Origin: CAKZLS01 sp963771545
Lineage (GTDB): Bacteria; Pseudomonadota; Alphaproteobacteria; Rhodospirillales; Defluviicoccaceae
DNA length: 64,000 nt
Reading direction: 5' to 3'
Assembly (NCBI GenBank): GCA_963771545.1
Contig: CAVYTX010000002.1
Span: 2,542,001 to 2,606,000, forward strand
Notes under the pieces: generated by a model
What the model was told of the DNA's origin: nothing
Database searches by the model: none
The model's input: only the letters and a program-made list of their open reading frames with translations
Translations under genes and position numbers: made by a program
In this document: positions 1-7,348 of the stretch, one piece after another
Layout of the letters: each line of letters begins with the position of its first letter
How positions within the stretch are numbered: the stretch's first letter is position 1

Positions 1-358
1 CAAAATGGGGCGCGACGATTGCCGTTGTCGAAAGCTGTCCTGTCGTAATACCCGCATCCTTGATGTAACGGTAGTTGTCGGGAGCCGTACGACTACTGCC
101 GTGCACCACGATAACGGCGCGCTTGAATGAAGAGTTTCCGGTCTTTAGGTCAAAATTGGCACAGTAGGCGAGATCGAGCGTTTCGCCACCGTCGTGTATG
201 GCGAACCGCTTATCGCACACGGCGTCGACGGCGTCCGCCGCATTGGCCTGTTCGCCCGCGCCAAAACCGATAAGCAATGCGCCGATCGCGACAGCGGTTC
301 CGACGCTCGAAATCAGAGAATTTTTCGAATGCTGCATAATAAATCTGGATTTTCGCAA
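1..358 (-). CDS. Secreted alpha/beta hydrolase, N-terminal part (paralogue copy A, cut by window edge)
   Basis: This is the N-terminal ~119 residues of a second copy of the hydrolase encoded at 1854-4310; the rest lies left of the window. The TTG start (356-358) sits 8 nt after a purine-rich RBS (AAGAGGAG on the minus strand), as in the other copy. A basic n-region, a hydrophobic stretch and an Ala-rich cleavage region form a Sec signal peptide. Residues 1 to about 85 are almost identical to the intact paralogue; after the VVHG strand the two diverge (SSRTAPDN against NGRMAVDN). Whether this copy is complete outside the window cannot be seen. Confidence in identity is high because of the paralogue. 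Confidence 0.8.
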   Translation of the reverse strand, partial: MRKSRFIMQHSKNSLISSVGTAVAIGALLIGFGAGEQANAADAVDAVCDKRFAIHDGGETLDLAYCANFDLKTGNSSFKRAVIVVHGSSRTAPDNYRYIKDAGITTGQLSTTAIVAPHF

Positions 359-1020
359 ATGTGAATCTCCTCTTGGAATTTCTTGGCGATCAAGAAACCC
401 GATTCATGGGAATCCCGCCGACGCGGAGGCGAACTTCTTGGACTGGACGAATGGCATCGCCCTCGCGCCCGGACCCTTGACGCTCTTGAAGGTGACGAGA
501 ACAAAACGCAAACATACAAGCGCGCAGCGCCGGAAGTCAAGGAAAATATACCTATTAATAAGATAATTTATCTAACTTGCGCGCGGATTTCGCTTTTGGC
601 AGGGGCTGATAGGACGTGGGAAGATGAGGAGTTCGGGCCACCAAGACCAACCGGCGTCGATCCTGACCCATTGTGATTTCCCGCCCATCCGTGTGAAGCT
701 TCGCGAGATTGAACGACACGCGTCCGGAACGAGGGGAAATGCCCGTTGCAACCTGATCAGACGACCCAGGACCGCGGCCGGGAGTGGTATGTGCCGGCCT
801 TCGGCTCGGCCGTCTTCCGGACCTTTGTCGGTCTGCTCTTTCTTCCGTACACGGGCATGGTGCTGGCGTACTCGGTCATCGGATCCATTCTGGCGGACCC
901 GATCCATTGGGATCGCGTCGCCGCGATCATCGTGATCTACTTTCTTGGCCTAGGCATCGGTGCTCATGCGCTGGACGCATTGGGAAGCAAGACCGTCAAG
1001 CCTTGGGGCACTGCTTTTTC
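103..1020. repeat. Segmental duplication, copy A (partner about 4055-4972)
   Basis: About 918 bp match the partner at a constant offset of 3952 with few differences: they share the 5' end of the hydrolase gene, the divergent intergenic region and the first third of the UbiA-like gene. The match continues after a deletion: 1035-1100 corresponds to 5958-6022 inside the prenyl synthase gene. Copy A is therefore a partly deleted duplicate of the hydrolase/UbiA-like/prenyl synthase locus. Confidence 0.85.
359..745. other. Duplicated divergent intergenic region (copy A)
   Basis: This is the intergenic stretch between copy A of the hydrolase and the membrane-protein remnant. It is nearly identical to 4311-4697. 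It contains an AT-rich block near 540-580 that is a plausible place for divergent promoters. No gene is seen in it. Confidence 0.6.
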
Positions 1021-1103
1021 GACCCCCCCCCCGTCATCGCACGGACATTTATGAGACCATCATCCACCTCAAGACCGGTGTCCTGTTCGGCGCGGCAGCG
1101 CTA
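746..1103 (+). pseudogene. UbiA-like membrane protein / polyprenyl synthase remnant joined by internal deletion
   Basis: Codons 1 to about 92 reproduce the N-terminus of the membrane protein at 4698 (TTG start, same RBS), through the first two membrane segments. At about 1018 the similarity stops in a run of ten C (1023-1032) and resumes at 1035 with a stretch from the middle of the prenyl synthase gene (equivalent to 5958-6022, including the IYETIIHLKTG region) before stopping near 1103. Roughly 1 kb present in copy B is missing here, so neither protein can be made intact. This is clearly a relic; a short membrane peptide could still be translated. Confidence 0.75.
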
Positions 1104-1336
1104 GAAGCGCCCCTGTCCACGGGTTGGCGCCGGTAAGGACGCCAAGAACGAACCCCTCTGTTCTTGCTCGTGGTTTCGTGTCGGACATGGCTCGGGTCCC
1201 TCCTGCTGCCTACGCCTCGGGCGAGGTCACCACGGTTACCGGCCGGGCCGGTCGCCGTACCCAGCGCCATGGCCGACCCTCCCTATTCGCGTCACGCCGA
1301 GCCGCCGCGACCGAACAGGGCTGAAGGTCGGAGACG
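1104..1336. other. Unassigned DNA between gene remnants
   Basis: About 230 bp with no recognisable protein, RNA or repeat. Both strands carry only short GC-rich open frames with arginine/alanine-rich translations typical of non-coding frames. It probably holds unrecognisable remains of the same degraded segment. Confidence 0.4.
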
Positions 1337-1582
1337 TCAAAGGTTGGGATGCAGCAACGCCTCGCTGCCGGTGATCACGTCAATCAATTCGGTGGTGATG
1401 TCCTCCTGACGAAGCTGGGCCTCGCGATGGCGGAGTTCGTCGAGCTTGCGTTCGATGTTGTCGTGAGCCGCTCCCATGGCCGCCACCCGCGCGGTGTTCT
1501 CTCCGGCGAGCGCCTCCATGGCGGCGTGGGTCAATTCGGCAAAGAAGTACTCTTCCGCCACTCTCTCCACGAATTGCGGCGC
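1337..1582 (-). pseudogene. ATP synthase gamma subunit, C-terminal fragment
   Basis: The reading frame opens directly after a stop and encodes about 80 residues ending in the hallmark C-terminal helix of F1 gamma subunits (RQEDITTELIDVITGSEAL, with FAEL, ALAGENTARVAAM and the I-D-L helix before it). About 200 N-terminal residues of a normal gamma subunit are missing and no other ATPase genes flank it. The wording resembles the gamma of alternative (N-type) F-ATPases more than the housekeeping one, but that is an impression only. This is a stranded 3' fragment, not a functional gene. Confidence 0.7.
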
Positions 1583-1604
1583 CGGAAGTTAGTGTAGGGG
1601 CCCC

Positions 1605-1778
1605 GCCGCCTTGGTGTGGCCGTTCGAATGGCTCATGCTGGGCGGTTGGACCTTGCTGGGCGTGGTTTTCTACATGTGGGCACGCGCCGTTTACGGCGAC
1701 GACTCATACGAGATCATCAAGCACGAACTCGAAACGGGGCATTCCGACGAGGCGGTGTCGACAACTCCGGCAGAGTGA
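1605..1778 (+). pseudogene. C-terminal fragment of a membrane permease
   Basis: An open frame (GCC at 1608 to TGA 1776-1778) encodes one hydrophobic segment (WPFEWLMLGGWTLLGVVFYM) followed by a charged tail ending TPAE. This looks like the last membrane helix and cytoplasmic tail of a secondary transporter, possibly APC-type. No start codon with an RBS and no upstream membrane segments remain. It lies back to back with the gamma-subunit scrap, showing that several unrelated genes were chopped here. The family assignment is weak; the identity as a gene fragment is moderately supported. Confidence 0.45.
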
Positions 1779-1783
1779 GACGA

Positions 1784-1825
1784 ATACCAGCGGTCACAGC
1801 GGTTACGGTCAGTGACCGCTGGTAC
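1784..1825. repeat. Palindromic intergenic repeat, copy 1
   Basis: A 13-bp perfect inverted repeat (TACCAGCGGTCAC / GTGACCGCTGGTA) with a 14-nt loop. Related copies lie at 7224, 18642 and 33278. This copy sits between a permease fragment and the 3' end of the hydrolase gene. Confidence 0.8.
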
Positions 1826-1853
1826 TGATGTCTTTTAAGCCCTGGGCCAGTCC

Positions 1854-4310
1854 CTAGTCTTTCGGGCTGAAAGTGACGAAAACCTTGTCGATATTCGCGT
1901 CTTCGGCGGAACCAGACATCTTGCCCCGGAATCGGAGCATCAGGCTGTCCACGCCCGGCAGGTCGATCCTGACATCGTGCCACGTGCTTTCTTGATCTAC
2001 GTTGCCCTTCAGCCGCGCTTTCTCGATCCAGGTCTGGCCGCCGTCCGTGGAAACGTCGAAACCAAGGTACTCGCCGGAATCAAGCCCGCTTTCAATGTAC
2101 CAAGAGAAACCGACGGTCGCGTCCCCGTACCCGTTCAAGGCGATCTCAGGCGAAACGAGGGTGGCATCGGTCGCGCTACCGTCGACCTCCGCCGACCGGT
2201 TTCCATCGGCGGCGCGCTGTGACGAGCCGAACCAGTCGTTCTGAGAGTCTTCAACCCAATCGCCTAATCCGTCCTCGAAGCTGTCGGCGAAGACCTGTTG
2301 TTTCGGACTGAACGTTACGAAAACATTGTCGATATTCGCGTCTTCGGCGGAACCAGACATCTTGCCCCGGAATCGGAGCATCAGGCGGTCGACGCCCGGC
2401 AGGTCGATCCGGACATCGTGCCAAGTGCGCTCGCGATCCACGTTGCCCTTCAGACGCGCTTTCTCCATCCAGGTCTGGCCACCGTCCGTGGAAACGTCGA
2501 AGCCAAGGTACTCGCCGGAATCGAGCCCGCTTTCAATGTACCAGGAAAAACCGACGGTCGCGTCCCCGTGCCCATTCAAGGCGATCTCGGGCGAAACGAG
2601 GGTGGCATCGGTCGCTCTGCCGTCGACCTCCGCCGAGCGGTTTCCATCGGCGGCGCGCTGCGACGAGCCGAACCAGTCGTTCTGAGAATCCTGGGTCCAG
2701 TCGCCCAAACCATTCTCGAAGCTTTCGGAGAAGACGGTTTTCGGGAGGGGCTTTACGATCACATTGTCAACGTTCAGGTCTTCGCCGGAACTCGACACCT
2801 TGCCCCTGAATCGGAGCTTGACACTGTTCGCGCCCGGCACGGCGATCCTGACGTTGTGCCAAAAGTTCGGTTGATCCACGCCGCCCTTTACCCGCGCTTT
2901 CTCGGTCCAGGTCCGGCCGTCGTTCGTGGAAACGTCAAAGGCTAGATACTCGCCAGCGTCGAGTGAGGTTTCGATGTACCAGGAGAACTGAATGCTTGCG
3001 CCGCCGAACCCGCTCAAGTTGATCTGGGGCGAAATGAGCGCCGCGTCGTTCGCAAGGCCGTCAACCTCGGCCGAGTGGCTACCATCTGCATCCCTGCGCG
3101 TTGAGCTATACCAGTCGTTCTGTGAATCCTGGGTCCAATTGCCCAGTCCGTTCTCGAAACTGTCGGCGAATACCACCTGTTCGGTGCAGGCCGTGCCGGT
3201 GGGGTCGAAGTTGTAGAGGTGAGCCAAGCCGCAGTCGGACTGAAACATTTGCCTGCTGGAGTGAGCTACGCCGGGCACGTAGTCGAGACGATGCCGGTCG
3301 AGGATCTGGTGGCCGAATTGTTTTTGCACATGATTGAAGTGGATCTCGCCGCGCTCCAGGCGGTGACCTCCCTGGAACATTGCCGCGCAACTCGTCGCGA
3401 GGTCCGGAGAATTGGGATCGTTATCTTCCAGACCCAGAAGTGTCACGACCCGCCTCGATTGGTAGCGCTGTTTGATGACGTCGGCCCCAACCTCGGCCAT
3501 GTAGCCGTTGAGATTTTTCAACCCATATTTGTAATTGTTGTACCACGAACATCCCTTGGAATCGGGAATCGAAAACGAATCCTTCGTTCCCTGTTCGGCG
3601 CGTTCGGGCGAGAAGTAAAGGTATGATGAAGGATTGGCCACAACGTAGCGGAAGGAGAGATCCGGGCGTGCCGCGGCAAGATTGACCGGCGCCGTGCCCC
3701 CGGCCGCGTATCGTTGGCTAAACTGACCACCAGCGGAGTGTCCGACTATCACGATCTCGGTGATTCCCGGGTAAGCTTGACGGTCCGCCAGGCGCTCTAG
3801 GATCCAGTCCAATACCTTGAAGGAGCTGATTGTGAACGGTCTCGGATTGCCGGTTGACTCTCTCGAAGGGTCTCCGATTTTCCAACCATCCTTCGACCAG
3901 AAAAGCACGTTTTTCGACAGGGAATGGCCGTTGATATCTTCCTCGGTCAGAAATTGGGGCGCGACGATCGCCGTCGTCCGATCCGCCCCATCGGCCGCGA
4001 TCCCTGCGTCCCGGACATAGGCGAAGTTGTCGACCGCCATCCGGCCGTTGCCGTGCACCACGATAACGGCGCGCTTGAATGAAGAGTTTCCGGTCTTTAA
4101 GTCAAAATTGGCACAGTAGGCGAGATCGAGCGTTTCGCCACCTTCGTGTATGGCGAACCGCTTATCGCACACGGCGTCGACCGCGTCCGCCGCCTTAGCC
4201 TGCTCGCCCGCGCCAAAACCGATAAGCAACGCGCCGATCGCGACAGCGGTTCCGACGCTCGAAATCAGAGAATTTTTCGAATGCTGCATGATAAATCTGG
4301 ATTTTCGCAA
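1854..4310 (-). CDS. Secreted alpha/beta hydrolase with three C-terminal beta-sandwich repeats
   Basis: An 818-residue exported protein. Residues 1-40 are a Sec signal peptide. About 70-375 is an alpha/beta hydrolase: VVHGNG oxyanion region, nucleophile elbow GHSAGG (Ser192), likely acid Asp296 or Asp298 (GLEDND), likely His350 (PGVAH). Residues 375-818 are three repeats of about 147 residues (375-522, 523-671, 672-818), each starting VF(A/S)(D/E)SFE(N/D)GLG(N/D)W and resembling MAM/jelly-roll adhesion modules. The TTG start at 4308-4310 is preferred: AAAAGGAG precedes it by 8 nt, while the first ATG (4287-4289) has no SD. The substrate is unknown; the repeats suggest polymer or surface binding. 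It is divergent from the prenyl cluster. Confidence 0.8.
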   Translation of the reverse strand: MRKSRFIMQHSKNSLISSVGTAVAIGALLIGFGAGEQAKAADAVDAVCDKRFAIHEGGETLDLAYCANFDLKTGNSSFKRAVIVVHGNGRMAVDNFAYVRDAGIAADGADRTTAIVAPQFLTEEDINGHSLSKNVLFWSKDGWKIGDPSRESTGNPRPFTISSFKVLDWILERLADRQAYPGITEIVIVGHSAGGQFSQRYAAGGTAPVNLAAARPDLSFRYVVANPSSYLYFSPERAEQGTKDSFSIPDSKGCSWYNNYKYGLKNLNGYMAEVGADVIKQRYQSRRVVTLLGLEDNDPNSPDLATSCAAMFQGGHRLERGEIHFNHVQKQFGHQILDRHRLDYVPGVAHSSRQMFQSDCGLAHLYNFDPTGTACTEQVVFADSFENGLGNWTQDSQNDWYSSTRRDADGSHSAEVDGLANDAALISPQINLSGFGGASIQFSWYIETSLDAGEYLAFDVSTNDGRTWTEKARVKGGVDQPNFWHNVRIAVPGANSVKLRFRGKVSSSGEDLNVDNVIVKPLPKTVFSESFENGLGDWTQDSQNDWFGSSQRAADGNRSAEVDGRATDATLVSPEIALNGHGDATVGFSWYIESGLDSGEYLGFDVSTDGGQTWMEKARLKGNVDRERTWHDVRIDLPGVDRLMLRFRGKMSGSAEDANIDNVFVTFSPKQQVFADSFEDGLGDWVEDSQNDWFGSSQRAADGNRSAEVDGSATDATLVSPEIALNGYGDATVGFSWYIESGLDSGEYLGFDVSTDGGQTWIEKARLKGNVDQESTWHDVRIDLPGVDSLMLRFRGKMSGSAEDANIDKVFVTFSPKD
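1857..3188 (-). repeat. Three tandem in-frame repeats of about 440 bp
   Basis: Units 1857-2297, 2298-2744 and 2745-3188 encode the three C-terminal modules of the hydrolase. The two 3'-most units are nearly identical at the DNA level (long matching blocks around 1900 and 2345), while the first is clearly older. This points to recent duplication or gene conversion and to possible length variation. Confidence 0.8.
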
Positions 4311-4697
4311 ATGTGAATCTCCTTTTGGAATTTCTTGGCGATTAAGAAACCCGATTCATGGGAATCCCGCCGGCACGGAGGCGAACTTCCAGGACTGGAC
4401 GAAAGACATCGCCCTCGCGCCCGGAATCTCGTCGCGCTTCATGATGGTGAGAACAAAACGCAAACATACAAGCGCATAGCGCCGGATGTCAAGGAAAATT
4501 TACCTAGTAATAAGATAATTTTTCTAATTTGCGCGCGGATTTCGCTTTTGGCGGAAGCTGATAGGACATGGGAAGACGAGGAGCTCGGGCTACCAGTACC
4601 AACCGGCGTCGATCCTGACCCATTGTGATTTCCCGCCCATCCGTGTGAAGCTTCGCGAGATTGAACGACACGCGTCCGGAACGAGGGGAAATGCCCG
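4311..4697. other. Divergent intergenic region, copy B
   Basis: 387 bp between two divergent TTG-started genes. An AT-rich block (about 4495-4535) is the likely promoter region for one or both. No ORF or RNA is recognised. It is nearly identical to 359-745. Confidence 0.55.
4319..4326 (-). promoter_or_regulatory. Ribosome binding site that fixes the TTG start of the hydrolase
   Basis: AAAAGGAG on the minus strand lies 8 nt before the TTG at 4308-4310 and 29 nt before the first in-frame ATG. The same arrangement precedes copy A at 356-358. Confidence 0.7.
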
Positions 4698-5438
4698 TTG
4701 CAACCTGATCACACGACCCAGGACCGCGGCCGGGAGTGGTATGTGCCGGCCTTCGGCCCGGCCGCCTTCCGGACCTTTGTCGGTCTGCTTTTTCTTCCGT
4801 ACACGGGTATGGTGCTGGCATACACGGTCATCGGATCCATTCTGGCGGACCCGATCCATTGGGATCGCGTCGCCGCGATCATCGTGATCTACTTTCTTGG
4901 TCTCGGCATCGGCGCTCATGCGCTGGACGCATTGGGAAGCAAGACCGTCAAGCCTTGGGGCGCCGCCTTTTCGACTCGTCGGCTGTGGGCGACCGCCATC
5001 GTTACGCTGGTGGGGGCCTACTCCATCGGCATCTATTACATGGTGCTCCACGCGCCGCTGCTGTGGCCGATCGCGATCCTCGATGGCTTTTTCGTGTTCG
5101 CGTATAACTTGGAGTGGTTTCACGGCCGTTTTCATACGGATGGCTGGTTTGCGTTTTCGTGGGGAAGCCTTCCCGTCCTCGCGGGATATGTCTTGCAGAC
5201 CAACAGTGCCTCGATTGCCGTGTTCCTGATCGCGGCATCCGCGGGGTTCCTTAGTCTCGCGGAAATCAAAGCGTCGCGACCCTATAAGACACTGAAGAGA
5301 ACCGGGCCCGGCGTGGATGGCGTGGATGGCCTGGATTGGTCTCAGGTCACCGGAAAGCTCGAGGATGTGCTGAAGTCGCTCAGCCTCGGCGTCATCGTGT
5401 TGGGCATGGGTCTGCTTGTCTGGCGCTGGACCCAATGA
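4698..5438 (+). CDS. Polytopic membrane protein, UbiA prenyltransferase-like
   Basis: A 246-residue protein with about seven hydrophobic segments. The first two helices are followed by AHALDALGSKTVKPWG and then STRRLW, which sits where UbiA proteins have motif I (NDxxD) and the following KP..SGR loop, but the Asp-rich motif is degenerate. A second polar loop (YNLEWFHGRFHTDGW) takes the place of motif II. The TTG start has GAGGGG 9 nt upstream; no in-frame ATG occurs before the first helix. Its stop overlaps the next start (ATGA, 5435-5438), so it is translationally coupled to a prenyl diphosphate synthase. That context supports a role in handling a prenyl group. The UbiA link is inference from layout, and a catalytically altered or non-enzymatic relative is possible. 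Confidence 0.6.
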   Translation: MQPDHTTQDRGREWYVPAFGPAAFRTFVGLLFLPYTGMVLAYTVIGSILADPIHWDRVAAIIVIYFLGLGIGAHALDALGSKTVKPWGAAFSTRRLWATAIVTLVGAYSIGIYYMVLHAPLLWPIAILDGFFVFAYNLEWFHGRFHTDGWFAFSWGSLPVLAGYVLQTNSASIAVFLIAASAGFLSLAEIKASRPYKTLKRTGPGVDGVDGLDWSQVTGKLEDVLKSLSLGVIVLGMGLLVWRWTQ

Positions 5439-6445
5439 CCGCCAATGCACGGAGAGACATCGTGAACCCGTCATTTGCCGAGTACTGGGAGCGGATAAGG
5501 TTGCGTATCCAAGACGACCTTCGTCAATGGATTCCCGAACTCTTCGACGGTCTCCCCGAGCCCCAACTGGCGGCCGTCCTTCGTTCGCTGGAGGCGGGCA
5601 AGCGAATCCGCGGCTGCCTGGTCTGCCTTACCTGCGAGGCGCTCGACGGCGATATCGAAGCCGCGTTCTCAAGAGCCGTCGGGATCGAATGCATTCACGC
5701 CGCCTCGTTGATCCACGATGATTTCGTGGATGGGGACGCGGTGCGACGAAACCGGCCGGCGGAATGGACACTTCACGGATCCCGACAAGCCGTGCTCCTC
5801 GGCGACGTCATGTTCGGCACCGCCATCCACAAAATGGCCGAGCAAAGCATCGCGGAGGGCAGCTTGGTGGCGAGCGTCATCGCCACCATGGCGAAAGGGG
5901 CCTACCAGGAGCATGTCGATCGCTCGAACTTCGAGCGGTTGGCGAGCGAAGGAAGCCATCGCGCGGACATTTATGAGACCATCATCCACCTCAAGACCGG
6001 CGTCCTGTTCGGTGCGGCGGCGCAATTGGGCGCGATCGTGGCGACCGCGTCCGATCCGGCGCGCGCGCGGGCATTCAGGTTCGGCGCCCGTCTGGGCGAG
6101 GCCTACCAGATCGCCGACGATCTGGTGGACGTGCTCGGCCTCGAGCAACTCCCGCAATCCCGTCCATCGGAACTCTCGGCCGCCGCTCCGATCCTGCTCC
6201 GCTTTTCCTCGATGACCCCGGCGCAATTGGCGCGTCTCGCACGGGGGAACCATCGTGGATGGAGCGAATGGGCCGAGAAGGAATTGCCGCTGATCAAGGA
6301 TCGCATGCGTACGGAGATTTCGGCGCGTTGCGGGAGCGCGATTGCGGAGCTCATTGATTTTCCGGAAAATCATTTCACCCACCTGCTTCACCAAATGCCG
6401 GCGGAAATCATCCGATCGATGGAAGCCGCATCGGGCGTCGATTAG
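5435..6445 (+). CDS. Polyprenyl (trans-isoprenyl) diphosphate synthase
   Basis: 336 residues, class I isoprenyl diphosphate synthase. The first Asp-rich motif is intact (HDDFVDGDAVRR), the second is YQIADDLVD, and the HLKTG lysine, GKRIR and the helix between them are present. It condenses isopentenyl diphosphate with an allylic primer; product length cannot be read safely. The start overlaps the upstream stop (ATGA). A GTG at 5462-5464 preceded by GGAGAG is an alternative that would shorten the protein by 9 residues. The C-terminal third is more divergent than in housekeeping IspA or IspB enzymes, suggesting a dedicated accessory synthase serving the UbiA-like protein upstream. A fragment of this gene is duplicated at 1035-1100. 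Confidence 0.85.
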   Translation: MTANARRDIVNPSFAEYWERIRLRIQDDLRQWIPELFDGLPEPQLAAVLRSLEAGKRIRGCLVCLTCEALDGDIEAAFSRAVGIECIHAASLIHDDFVDGDAVRRNRPAEWTLHGSRQAVLLGDVMFGTAIHKMAEQSIAEGSLVASVIATMAKGAYQEHVDRSNFERLASEGSHRADIYETIIHLKTGVLFGAAAQLGAIVATASDPARARAFRFGARLGEAYQIADDLVDVLGLEQLPQSRPSELSAAAPILLRFSSMTPAQLARLARGNHRGWSEWAEKELPLIKDRMRTEISARCGSAIAELIDFPENHFTHLLHQMPAEIIRSMEAASGVD

Positions 6446-6456
6446 ATCAAGAGTGA

Positions 6457-7167
6457 CTACTTCACGGCGGTGATCAGGGCCGAGCCATGCAACGTGAGAG
6501 TCCGCGTCTGAATGTTCTTGAACCCGTTTTCCTCGAGTTCGCGCTCGAACTCGAGGCGCCAGCGCGACTGTTCGATGAGGCCAGGCAACCCATGAAAGAT
6601 CTCGCGCCAAGCGGGGAACAGGGGTGCGCCGAAGATTTGCAATAGCTTGAAGTAAACCCGCCAGAGGCGGACCAGAAACGCGGTGGGCGGATACGTGAAG
6701 TCATGCATGAGGACACATCCGCCCTCCCTGAGCATCGCCTTCGTGTTGCGCGTGAGAAGCGGCAGGTCGGCGTATTTCGCAAGGTAGGATGACACGACGC
6801 CGTCGAAGGTCTCCGCCGGCGCATAGTCTTCGGCGCGGCAGAGGACGAATTCGACGTTGTCGGTCCCGAGAACTTTCGCCTTGTGGCGCGCGATTCGCAA
6901 GTACTCGTCACGGAGTTCGACACCGACGACGCGGCACCGCGGGTAGCGGCGAGCGATGCCGAAGGTGAGGATCCCGGTTCCGCAAGCAAGGTCCAGCACG
7001 CGGGCGGGATTTTCGGGCAGCGTGTCGAGAATGATCCGCTTCCACCGGCGATCGATACCGAGGGTGGCGGCGTTGACCATGAAATCATAGGTCGAACCGG
7101 TACCCGCAAAAAACCGCTGGACCAAAGCCTGTTTTTGGTCGCAATCCTCCGCGCATCCGCTTTCCAT
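6457..7167 (-). CDS. UbiE/COQ5-like SAM-dependent methyltransferase
   Basis: 236 residues, class I Rossmann methyltransferase. Motif I is VLDLACGTG, followed by VVGVEL (acidic strand-2 end), the AEDYA region and GGCVLMHDFTYPP as post-motif. The N-terminus (FF.GTGSTYDFMVNAATLGIDRRWK) resembles the YD.MN...S.G..R.WK opening of UbiE/MenG quinone methyltransferases. It converges on the prenyl synthase gene with 11 bp between stops, so the trio looks like a small prenyl-quinone or prenyl-lipid modifying locus. The ATG at 7165-7167 was chosen; a TTG at 7174-7176 just after GAGG is also possible. Confidence 0.75.
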   Translation of the reverse strand: MESGCAEDCDQKQALVQRFFAGTGSTYDFMVNAATLGIDRRWKRIILDTLPENPARVLDLACGTGILTFGIARRYPRCRVVGVELRDEYLRIARHKAKVLGTDNVEFVLCRAEDYAPAETFDGVVSSYLAKYADLPLLTRNTKAMLREGGCVLMHDFTYPPTAFLVRLWRVYFKLLQIFGAPLFPAWREIFHGLPGLIEQSRWRLEFERELEENGFKNIQTRTLTLHGSALITAVK

Positions 7168-7223
7168 GCTCCACAATTACCTCAGAAAACGAATTTGCGC
7201 ATCCGGGAAAAGGGTCCAGACCG

Positions 7224-7256
7224 ATACCAACGGTCACTGATAGTAACCGCCGGTAA
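7224..7256. repeat. Palindromic intergenic repeat, copy 2
   Basis: TACCAACGGT / ACCGCCGGTA arms (2 mismatches) around CACTGATAGTA. It lies between divergent genes, ending 93 nt before the start of the kinase gene. Confidence 0.8.
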
Positions 7257-7348
7257 AAGGCACTGGGCGGACAATTTTTAAGTCGTTGCGGAGCGCTTCC
7301 GTACCATACACTTGTGGGTGTCGCTCTTGATGAGGCGGAGGAGTGGAA

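Noticed and set aside
4590..5474. 294-codon minus-strand frame opposite the UbiA-like gene
   Set aside because: His/Arg/Gln-rich translation typical of an antisense shadow. The plus strand has membrane segments, an RBS and coupling to the next gene.
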